Positions 1 through 5,549 of a DNA stretch of 7,784 nt are shown here, piece after piece. The translations under genes were made by a program, and so were the position numbers. The notes beneath the pieces are model-generated. The model worked only from the letters and a program-made list of their open reading frames with translations, made no database searches and was not told where the DNA came from. The stretch covers positions 1 to 7,784 of the forward strand of contig SWDL01000459.1 of the NCBI GenBank assembly GCA_005116795.1. The letters are read 5' to 3'. This DNA comes from Nitrospira sp. (GTDB lineage Bacteria; Nitrospirota; Nitrospiria; Nitrospirales; Nitrospiraceae). How positions within the stretch are numbered: position 1 is the first letter of the stretch; each line of letters opens with the position of its first letter.

Positions 1-232
1 CGATCTCATCGAGAAAGGCCAGTTCGACGAGGCCATTCCCTGGTTCGAAAAGGCCATGCATGCCAGACGGTACGAAAGTCCGGCGTTTCCACACCTCAAC
101 GTGGGCCGGGTCTACGAGCGAAAAGGCCAGTGGGACAAGGCGATCGAGTCCTACAAGCAAGCCCTAACGTTGAATCCGAACTACGCGCTGGCGAAGCGGG
201 CCTTGGGCCGCTTGATGGGGATGTTGAACTGA
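1..232 (+). CDS. TPR-repeat protein, C-terminal fragment (5' end outside window)
   Basis: The reading frame is open from the left edge (first complete codon at position 2) to a TGA at 230-232, giving about 76 visible residues. It shows the second helix of one tetratricopeptide repeat (GQFDEAIPWFEKAM) followed by a nearly complete second repeat: NVGRVYERKGQWDKAIESY, then KQALTLNPNY, with the typical Gly/Ala, Tyr and Pro positions. A short basic helix ends the protein. TPRs are protein-protein interaction scaffolds, and nothing visible tells what this one binds or whether other domains precede it. It lies on the same strand as the receiver/ygfZ pair but 90 nt upstream, across an AT-rich spacer with inverted repeats, so co-transcription is possible but not shown. 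TPR identity is confident; function is unknown. Confidence 0.85.
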   Translation, partial: DLIEKGQFDEAIPWFEKAMHARRYESPAFPHLNVGRVYERKGQWDKAIESYKQALTLNPNYALAKRALGRLMGMLN

Positions 233-254
233 AAGAATTTCCTCATTTCGCGAT

Positions 255-318
255 GTACGATTTGGTGATTTTCCGGAACTGAAATACTTCACCAAATCAC
301 CAATTGGATAAATCGTAC
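255..318. repeat. Nested inverted-repeat element in the spacer before the receiver gene
   Basis: This AT-rich spacer can fold in two competing ways. Fold A pairs gatttggtga (259-268) with tcaccaaatc (289-298), a perfect 10-bp stem with a 20-nt loop. Fold B pairs gtacgattt (255-263) with aaatcgtac (310-318) and continues inward with ttggtgattt (262-271) against aaatcaccaa (294-303), so most of the element becomes one long bulged hairpin. The two folds share sequence and exclude each other because 'tcaccaa' occurs twice in tandem (289-295, 297-303). Two 8-bp palindromes, ttccggaa (271-278) and ccaattgg (300-307), sit inside. There is no U-tract, so a simple terminator is unlikely. It could be a dispersed REP-like repeat, a protein operator or an RNA leader structure; the sequence alone does not decide. 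Confidence 0.7.
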
Positions 319-322
319 TTTC

Positions 323-694
323 ATGAATAAGACCGTGCTGGTCGCCGTCAGCGACATCTTTTTCTACACCAAGGTCCGCGATGCCTTGTTGCCGGCCGGT
401 TTTCGGCTCGAGCGGGTGCGCGCCCAGGAGGAGATCGCCGGCAAGACCGCCGGCTTCCATCCCTGCGCGGTCATCCTGAACATGAATGAAGATCAACTTG
501 ATGCCTTTCAAGCCTTGGGCCAATTGCGGGAGGGCGACCCGGCCGACCACGTGCCGGTCCTCGCGTTTGCCAACCATGAGGAAACGGACACCTGGCGACG
601 CGCGAAAGAACTGGGCGTCACCAAGATCGTCTCGCGGAACGAGTTTTCTGCGAGAACCAGAGATTTGATTGAGGAAATGCTCGGCACGCGATGA
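323..694 (+). CDS. Single-domain response-regulator receiver, degenerate (pseudo-receiver)
   Basis: This 123-residue protein has the length and beta/alpha rhythm of a stand-alone CheY-like receiver. It starts with a hydrophobic strand TVLVAVSD (4-11), has a central strand AVILNMN (49-55), then VPVLAFAN (77-84) and the late LGVTKIVSR (97-105), and ends in an amphipathic helix. The residues that make a receiver phosphorylatable look replaced: the acceptor Asp at the end of strand 3 aligns with Asn53, the Thr/Ser after strand 4 aligns with Ala83, and the invariant Lys near the end of strand 5 aligns with Ser104/Arg105. It therefore probably acts without phosphorylation, perhaps as a binding or adaptor module. 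The next gene starts inside its stop codon (ATGA, 691-694). No convincing Shine-Dalgarno sequence precedes the ATG at 323. Fold is fairly confident; biological role unknown. Confidence 0.75.
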   Translation: MNKTVLVAVSDIFFYTKVRDALLPAGFRLERVRAQEEIAGKTAGFHPCAVILNMNEDQLDAFQALGQLREGDPADHVPVLAFANHEETDTWRRAKELGVTKIVSRNEFSARTRDLIEEMLGTR

Positions 695-1782
695 CGCCAT
701 CCCCACTCCACGAGCAGCATGCGAAACTCGGCGCCTCCTTTGCGGAGATCACCGGGTGGACCATGCCCACACAGTATGGCGACATCGCGGCTGAACATAG
801 GGCAGTGCGACAGGCCGTCGGCATCACGGATCTGTCCCATCGTGGCCGCCTTCGCGTGACAGGTGACGATCGGACCAAGTGGCTCCAGAGCATCATCAGC
901 AACGACATCCTCCCGCTGGCGGGAGGCCGCGGCGTCTATTCCAGCCTGCTGACCCATAAGGGGAAAATGCTGACCTATTTCCGGCTGTACGCGCTTCCTG
1001 ACGCCCTGCTCGTCGAAGATGCCGGCGACATCGGCGACACCACCCTGCAGGCCCTTCGAAAGTTTTTGCTCTACGGCACCAAGGCCAAAATGGAATCGCT
1101 GCGGGACTCGTGGGGGCTCTTGCTTGTCAGCGGTCCGAAGGCGATCGACCTGCTCCGACAGGGCCTCGGCGTGGACACCGGCACGCCGGCGCCTACCAGT
1201 TGTCTCCCGCAGACGGTCGATGGCCTGTCGATGATCATCTTACGAACCGAGGAGACCGGCGAGATTGATCTCGAACTGCTCGTGCCGAACGAGCACCTCG
1301 GCACGATCTGGGACCGTCTCTGGCAGGCCGGACAGCCGATGGGATTGCGCGCATTCGGCACCGCGGCTCATGAGGCCCTCCGGATCGAGGCCGGCCTCCC
1401 CAGAGCCGGAGCCGAGCTCACGGAGGAGATCGTTCCCCCTGAAGCCAACCTCGAAGGCAAGGCCTTCAGTTTATCGAAAGGATGTTACCCGGGGCAGGAG
1501 GTTGTGGCCAGAATGGATACGTACGGGAACGTCCGCCGCCGGCTCGTCGGCCTGCGTGTGGAGAGCGACGCGCTTCCCGTCAAAGGCGCGAAACTGTTCA
1601 GCGGCGACCGCGAAGTGGGCTGGGTGTCCAGTGCGGTCCGGTCTCCCTCGGTCAACCATCCAATTGCCTTGGGCTTCCCGCTTCGCGACTTCTCATCCCC
1701 TGGGACGGCGCTCACCATCGAGGTCGAGGGCGCGAAGGTCCCGGCCACGGTCACCGCGCTCCCCTTCTCGACGAAAATCTGA
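691..1782 (+). CDS. ygfZ: YgfZ/GcvT-family folate-binding protein (Fe-S cluster / tRNA-modification factor)
   Basis: The 363-residue product belongs to the GcvT-like folate-binding family. The N-terminal part resembles the aminomethyltransferase fold (GDIAAEHRAVRQAVGITDLS at 30-49, then a WLQSIISND segment at 64-72). The diagnostic YgfZ signature KGCYPGQE is at residues 263-270 with the conserved Cys at 265, followed by a Met-Asp-x-Tyr-Gly-Asn-Val stretch and a C-terminal beta barrel-like region (residues 285-363). E. coli YgfZ (about 326 aa) binds tetrahydrofolate and supports assembly or repair of certain Fe-S enzymes, including the tRNA methylthiotransferase MiaB; the same role is inferred here. 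The signature distinguishes it from true GcvT, and no other glycine-cleavage genes are visible. The ATG overlaps the upstream stop as ATGA, and the nearest purine-rich site (gagga, 671-675) is 15 nt away, so translation is probably coupled to the receiver gene. Confidence 0.9.
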   Translation: MTPSPLHEQHAKLGASFAEITGWTMPTQYGDIAAEHRAVRQAVGITDLSHRGRLRVTGDDRTKWLQSIISNDILPLAGGRGVYSSLLTHKGKMLTYFRLYALPDALLVEDAGDIGDTTLQALRKFLLYGTKAKMESLRDSWGLLLVSGPKAIDLLRQGLGVDTGTPAPTSCLPQTVDGLSMIILRTEETGEIDLELLVPNEHLGTIWDRLWQAGQPMGLRAFGTAAHEALRIEAGLPRAGAELTEEIVPPEANLEGKAFSLSKGCYPGQEVVARMDTYGNVRRRLVGLRVESDALPVKGAKLFSGDREVGWVSSAVRSPSVNHPIALGFPLRDFSSPGTALTIEVEGAKVPATVTALPFSTKI

Positions 1783-1849
1783 CGCGTCCCAGAAATTCGA
1801 TAGCGCCTTGGGGGGACTGGAGCCGCCTTCATGGCTCATGCAGCCCCTC
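1783..1849. other. Short convergent intergenic region with weak hairpins
   Basis: These 67 nt separate two genes that converge. A 5-bp stem, gagcc (1820-1824) with ggctc (1833-1837), and a 4-bp stem, gccc (1843-1846) with gggc (1853-1856), can be drawn. Neither is followed by a T-tract on either strand. I therefore do not call an intrinsic terminator; termination here may be Rho-dependent or the transcripts may overlap. Confidence 0.4.
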
Positions 1850-3391
1850 TCAGGGCCTGACTGCGCGTCGGGCCTGGAAGGTGTTCGTGTAGCGAACCGC
1901 CCCCGCCTCGTCTCGAATCTCAAGGCGCAGCTCTTCGCCGGCGATGGTCACGACCCCGAAATTGTAGAAGCCGGTCTCCGTGTACAACGTCGTGGGATGG
2001 AACGTCTGATCCAGCGGGGCCAGGCGTCCGGGAGACGCCGAGAGCGGGCCGGCGATAAATTCATGGAAGTCCGGGGTCCCGTCGCCATCCGGGTCATAGG
2101 CATTGATCTGCGGATAGTGGACGTCTGCGGACAGCCACACGACGTTGCGGACCGGCTGCGCCATGATGGTCGCCACGATGCGCGACAGCTCATTCGAGAA
2201 CCCGGTCCCGTCTTCGCCCTTCGCCCAGCTATCGATGCCGGGAATCAGCTTGGAGCCAGGTTTGGGAATCGACACGGGCACCGTGCTCACGATCACTTTC
2301 CAGGTCGCGTGTGAGCGGGTCAGCGCGTCCAGGAGCCAGTCACGCTGAGATGCGCCCAACATGCTCTTGCCCGGCCCGTCCGGTTCGCCGTTGTCGCTCC
2401 GATACTGGCGCGTATCCAGCACGAAGAGCTCGACGTCCTGCCCCCAGCGAAGGCTGCGATGAAGGCGGAACCCCTCGTCGGCCGGCCCCTGAATCGGCCA
2501 GTATTCGAGAAACGCCTGCCGCCCGAACGCCATCAGCGGCTCAGAGGGGCCGGAAAAATTGTTGCGGACCTCATGGTCGTCCCACGTCGCCACGATCGGA
2601 ACTTCCCGAAGAAATCGCTGCAGATCGGTCGCGCCCCGCTGATACCGGTGCTTCTCCCGGAAGGTGTCCAGGGACGTCGCCAGTAAATCGCTGCCGGGCA
2701 TGTTGGGCGGCGAGGGACATCGATCATCGCCATAAATGGTATCGCCCAAGAGCAGGGCGAAGGCCGGGCGGGTTTGCCGCATGCTCTCGAAGATCGGGTA
2801 TCCACGCTCGTGCCGGCGGCATCGTTGCTGGCCACCAAGATCGGCGCTCCAGACGAAGGTGACCGGCTGGGAACGAGCCGGAGAGGGGGCCGTCGTGAAC
2901 TGCCCTTCCAATCCCTCGGCCACAAGTCGCTTGGAGACTGGTTGGCCCGGCGTGACACCAGGGATGACGCGGAATCGGTACGTCGTGCCCGGCTCAAGCC
3001 CGCTCAGCAGGACCGTCACCGCGAGATCCCGATCCTTGCTCAGATTGACCGAAAGACTCTGCCATCCCCTCGTGGCAGATGCACCCCCAGCCTGCCATTC
3101 CACGTGAACGGGGCCGGCCTCTGTCCCCTGGAACCAGAGCAATGCCGACGAACTGGTGACATCCCCGATGGCATACCCATGAGGGAACTGCTGCCGAACG
3201 ACGGACAGGACGTCCTTGTCCACCAGCGGGGTAAAAGACGGGATGGTTGATGTCGAGGCCGACGGGCAGCCGGCCAGTAGGAGGAGCGAGCAGAGGAGCG
3301 CAGCCCTCAGATCCACCCTGCAGGCCGATCCCAGCCCCCTGGGCCGATCTTGAAATCCTGTCAAGGCCGGCTCATACAGGCTCATTGCCAT
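1850..3391 (-). CDS. PhoD-like metallophosphatase, predicted lipoprotein
   Basis: This 513-residue protein carries the PhoD/alkaline phosphatase D architecture. An N-terminal hydrophobic stretch ends in a lipobox, LLLLAGC, with Cys42 as the predicted lipidation site. A beta-sandwich domain follows (about 70-167, HGYAIGDVTSSSALLW and GLEPGTTYRFRV). The metallophosphatase core comprises Asp184, GDTIYGDD (216-223), TWDDHE (269-274), LDTRQYR (325-331), LGASQRDWL (345-353), ADVHY (422-426) and FIAGPLSA just after. Family members hydrolyse phosphomono- or diesters outside the cytoplasm using a metal centre; the substrate here is not evident. I chose the ATG at 3389-3391 because GAGGA (complement of 3399-3403) lies 7 nt upstream; it leaves an unusually long n-region. 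A GTG at 3314-3316 would give a tighter signal peptide but has a poor ribosome site. No twin-arginine motif is seen, unlike many PhoD enzymes. An EF-hand-like loop occupies residues 433-444. Confidence 0.88.
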   Translation of the reverse strand: MAMSLYEPALTGFQDRPRGLGSACRVDLRAALLCSLLLLAGCPSASTSTIPSFTPLVDKDVLSVVRQQFPHGYAIGDVTSSSALLWFQGTEAGPVHVEWQAGGASATRGWQSLSVNLSKDRDLAVTVLLSGLEPGTTYRFRVIPGVTPGQPVSKRLVAEGLEGQFTTAPSPARSQPVTFVWSADLGGQQRCRRHERGYPIFESMRQTRPAFALLLGDTIYGDDRCPSPPNMPGSDLLATSLDTFREKHRYQRGATDLQRFLREVPIVATWDDHEVRNNFSGPSEPLMAFGRQAFLEYWPIQGPADEGFRLHRSLRWGQDVELFVLDTRQYRSDNGEPDGPGKSMLGASQRDWLLDALTRSHATWKVIVSTVPVSIPKPGSKLIPGIDSWAKGEDGTGFSNELSRIVATIMAQPVRNVVWLSADVHYPQINAYDPDGDGTPDFHEFIAGPLSASPGRLAPLDQTFHPTTLYTETGFYNFGVVTIAGEELRLEIRDEAGAVRYTNTFQARRAVRP

Positions 3392-3398
3392 CGAGGCA

Positions 3399-3403
3399 TC
3401 CTC
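3399..3403 (-). promoter_or_regulatory. Shine-Dalgarno site setting the PhoD-like start
   Basis: GAGGA on the - strand, 7 nt before the ATG at 3391. It supports that start over the longer open frame reaching 3571, whose extra 60 residues are Arg/Ala-rich and lie in repetitive spacer DNA. Confidence 0.6.
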
Positions 3404-3459
3404 ATCTTTGGTGAAGGAGTGCGCGAAGGGCGTCGTCACCGAATCGCTTCCCGTCGTTC

Positions 3460-3580
3460 GTCGCTCGCGGGCGAGACAGGCGAGACTGGCGTGAAAGGCG
3501 CGACGCGCATCCCAGACCCGTCCCGCTCGTCTCGCATTTCTCGCCCGTCCCGCTCGTCGCCAACGCTTCACGCTTCACGA
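3460..3580. repeat. Low-complexity direct-repeat patch between the SnoaL-like and PhoD-like genes
   Basis: The 189-nt spacer contains several short direct repeats. cccgtcccgctcgtc occurs at 3517-3531 and again at 3544-3558 (15/15 identical). ggcgagac occurs at 3470-3477 and 3479-3486. The heptamer cgcttca is in tandem at 3564-3570 and 3571-3577. All are variants of a GC-rich 'gacgag/gcgag' theme, suggesting slippage or remnants of a dispersed genomic repeat. The patch is open in one - strand frame, which artificially lengthens the PhoD-like reading frame. I see no clear promoter or terminator in it. Confidence 0.65.
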
Positions 3581-3976
3581 TCAGCCCATCACCGGAGAGC
3601 CGTGGTGATGGATGAGCTTCCACTCCCCATTCATCCGCTCGAACAGGTTCGTCGCCAGCACCCGGCTGTGGAGGCCTTCATCCGAAGACTGCTGGGCCGT
3701 GAGATGTTCCGTACAAATCACCCAGGCCAGATCGCCGGCTACCTGGACCTGAATCTCCGCCAGGTCGAATTTCATGGAAAACGTATTATTGAAGATCAGG
3801 ACCCACGAATCCCGAACGGCCGGCCACCCCACCCGGAGCGTCCACCCGGGGTGAATGCAGGTGACATAGTCCTGGTTCGCCCAGATCCGATCCATGCGCG
3901 CGATGTCCAGGCTTTCAAAGGCGTGGTAAAAGTCCTGATTCGCCCGCGTGACTTCCTCGATTCGTTCCTTGATCAC
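3581..3976 (-). CDS. SnoaL-like / NTF2-like domain protein
   Basis: The 131-residue product fits the small alpha+beta cone fold of SnoaL-like (NTF2 superfamily) proteins, close in style to the SnoaL_3 family. It has an N-terminal helix pair (residues 3-32, ending DRIW), the strand YVTCIHPGW (37-45), a G-x3-V-x2-SW segment (50-58), AWVICTEHL (84-92), and the C-terminal strands VLATNLFERMNGEWKLIHHHGSP (106-128, given here as key stretch with TNLF at 109-112 and HHH at 123-125). Such proteins may bind small ligands or act as minor enzymes; the ligand is not predictable here. I prefer the GTG at 3974-3976, preceded by GGAG (complement of 3983-3986) at a 6-nt spacing, over the ATG at 4019-4021, which has no ribosome site and adds a non-family tail. 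It lies about 200 nt downstream of pelG on the same strand. Confidence 0.8.
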   Translation of the reverse strand: MIKERIEEVTRANQDFYHAFESLDIARMDRIWANQDYVTCIHPGWTLRVGWPAVRDSWVLIFNNTFSMKFDLAEIQVQVAGDLAWVICTEHLTAQQSSDEGLHSRVLATNLFERMNGEWKLIHHHGSPVMG

Positions 3977-4178
3977 ACCCCACTCCGATGATCGAACGGG
4001 GCCTATCATACTGCAAACCATGAGGCCGGAGCGAGCAGGATATCGCGGATGCCCTGGCGCGCTGGGCGCTCAACGCGCCACCCGCTGCGGCGAAGGCACT
4101 TCTTCATCGGAGGCAGGGTTGACAGCGGAAGCGGCGTGGACGAGGCTGGGGACGATCAGTTCCGTAAGGGAAACACGC
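3977..4178. other. Intergenic region downstream of pelG with a GC-rich hairpin
   Basis: About 200 nt separate pelG from the SnoaL-like gene. A perfect 7-bp stem, tggcgcg (4055-4061) with cgcgcca (4074-4080), encloses a 12-nt loop. There is no T-tract on the - strand side, so it is at best a weak or Rho-assisted terminator of the pel transcript. Apart from the possible -10 element listed separately, nothing else stands out, and I see no short gene. Confidence 0.4.
4005..4010 (-). promoter_or_regulatory. Possible -10 element for the SnoaL-like gene
   Basis: On the - strand this reads TATGAT, one mismatch from the sigma-70 consensus. It lies about 28 nt before the preferred GTG start, which would give a leader of roughly 20 nt. 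No good -35 hexamer is found at 16-18 nt, so the call is weak. If real, it rules out the ATG at 4021, which would be upstream of the transcript start. Confidence 0.25.
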
Positions 4179-5549
4179 CTATTGGAGCATGAAGGTTTCA
4201 TATTCCAGGCGGGTGAGCGCTCGATCCAGCAGGAAGAGCCCCACCGCGACGACAAACAGCAGCGACAACGCCAGTCCATACCCGTAGTAGGGGAGCCCCA
4301 GATGGAGCGTGACCAGGGTCCCGATCACGTTGGAAACCGCAAACAAGCCCGTCAGCCACAGCAAGATTCGCCGCTTGTCCAGATAGAAGAACACCGTCAT
4401 GACGCCGAGAAACAACACTTGAAGGGCCGCCGCGACCACATCAATGTAGAGCAAGGGGCCATAGAGGTCCGAGACCGCGAGACGGCTGAGCAGCCACGAT
4501 CCGGCCGCGAAGATCACCAACACCGCAATCCCCTGCACCTGAATGATCTCGACCAGGGCGTGCCGCACCTCTTTGACCATCTCATTCTTCTTGTTCTCGA
4601 TCCATGCCAAGGGCGCGCCTTTCACGATGCCGTCATAAAAGGCCTGGCAGCGCTCCACGAAATCGGTCTCCACGCGGACCAGAAAGACCGCCATCCCGGG
4701 AATGATCGTCAGCCAGGCCAGGGTGATCGGCACGTCATAGATCAAGGAGCCGCGGATCGGGCCGATCGCGACCTGACTGGTCTCCGGGTGAAACCAGAAG
4801 ATGAGCTTGTCCGCCCAGATCCCCACGGTATAGAAGAACCCGATGAAGATCAGACTCGGGTACATCCGCTTGGGATGAAGAAAGTCCCAGTCCAGAAACA
4901 CCGGGCTGGGATAATTCCTCAGCGCCAATCCGATCATGCCCATCAGCAGAATGCCTTGCCCGATCAGGAAGCCGAAGAGCAGTCCCTCCAATCCCATCTC
5001 GCGCATGGCCAATGCGGCGACGACGGACGTCCCGTAGCCGACGACAAACATGGTGACAATCGCCTTGTATTCGCGAACCCCTGAGAGAAAAATGGTGGCG
5101 ATCCAAATGTCGCCGAGCACGACGAACGTCGCCAGCAGTAACGCCCGGTAGAACAACGTCTGCCCGGGGAACCACCACCACAGCGCGGCGAAGCCGACGA
5201 CTCCGGACACGACGGTGACCAGCAGGAGGGCACCGAACAAGTTCGGCACGATCGTGTCGACCTTGTGTTCGTAGAGTCGATCGGCCGCGTAGCGCGTGAA
5301 GGACTGCTGGAGCAGACTGGTCAGCACCATGCTCGCCACGATGGCATAGGTGATCGTCGTATGAAAATGACTGATGGACTGTTCGGAGGTGGAGGCGGCC
5401 AGACTCAGGAGGCCGATGACTTGGAGCCCGACGATCGAAAGGATCCAGGGCCCGGAGCTGATGACGCCGGCATAGAGATAGGCCTGGACGAGACTGAAGT
5501 AGCTGTCTCGTTTTAGGATTTTGCGGAGCTCAAAGCCGATACCGGCCAT
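4179..5549 (-). CDS. pelG: PelG, inner-membrane transporter of Pel exopolysaccharide synthesis
   Basis: The 456-residue protein equals the Pseudomonas aeruginosa PelG in length and begins with the conserved PelG N-terminus MAGIGFELRKIL, followed by a segment with SSGPWILSIV (31-40). By eye there are about 12 hydrophobic helices: roughly 20-50, 62-82, 101-126, 134-156, 162-181, 187-210, 230-250, 270-292, 335-357, 365-389, 393-416 and 421-442. The loop between helices 8 and 9 (about 293-334) is charged and probably cytoplasmic. PelG is a MOP-superfamily-like protein thought to move the polymer across the inner membrane together with PelD, PelE and the PelF glycosyltransferase. The start is supported by GAGGAGG (complement of 5560-5566) 10 nt upstream, inside pelF, so pelF and pelG overlap by 37 nt. 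It is the last pel gene on this strand. Confidence 0.95.
   Translation of the reverse strand: MAGIGFELRKILKRDSYFSLVQAYLYAGVISSGPWILSIVGLQVIGLLSLAASTSEQSISHFHTTITYAIVASMVLTSLLQQSFTRYAADRLYEHKVDTIVPNLFGALLLVTVVSGVVGFAALWWWFPGQTLFYRALLLATFVVLGDIWIATIFLSGVREYKAIVTMFVVGYGTSVVAALAMREMGLEGLLFGFLIGQGILLMGMIGLALRNYPSPVFLDWDFLHPKRMYPSLIFIGFFYTVGIWADKLIFWFHPETSQVAIGPIRGSLIYDVPITLAWLTIIPGMAVFLVRVETDFVERCQAFYDGIVKGAPLAWIENKKNEMVKEVRHALVEIIQVQGIAVLVIFAAGSWLLSRLAVSDLYGPLLYIDVVAAALQVLFLGVMTVFFYLDKRRILLWLTGLFAVSNVIGTLVTLHLGLPYYGYGLALSLLFVVAVGLFLLDRALTRLEYETFMLQ

Noticed and set aside
255..318. Intrinsic terminator of the TPR gene
   Set aside because: The stems are AT-rich and no T-tract follows; the competing pairings fit a repeat or regulatory structure better.
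164..706. 180-residue open frame on the - strand
   Set aside because: It lies antisense to the receiver gene and the upstream spacer, has no family resemblance, and the + strand frame makes a coherent receiver fold.
1265..2314. 349-residue open frame on the + strand
   Set aside because: It runs in another frame through ygfZ and then antisense to the phosphatase; the Arg/Pro/Ser-rich composition is typical of a GC-rich shadow frame.
3517..3558. CRISPR-like array from the 15-bp direct repeat
   Set aside because: There are only two copies, too short and separated by 12 nt of related sequence rather than a unique spacer, and no cas genes are present.
3392..3571. 60-residue N-terminal extension of the phosphatase frame
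   Set aside because: It is Arg/Ala-rich, encoded by short direct repeats, and would bury the lipoprotein signal; the ATG at 3391 has a ribosome site.
4119..4124. Perfect TTGACA (-35 consensus) on the + strand
   Set aside because: No -10-like hexamer follows at 16-18 nt and no + strand gene lies downstream.
3948..5084. 378-residue open frame on the + strand
   Set aside because: It is the antisense of pelG. Its His/Gln/Asp-rich composition is what the complement of membrane-protein codons produces.
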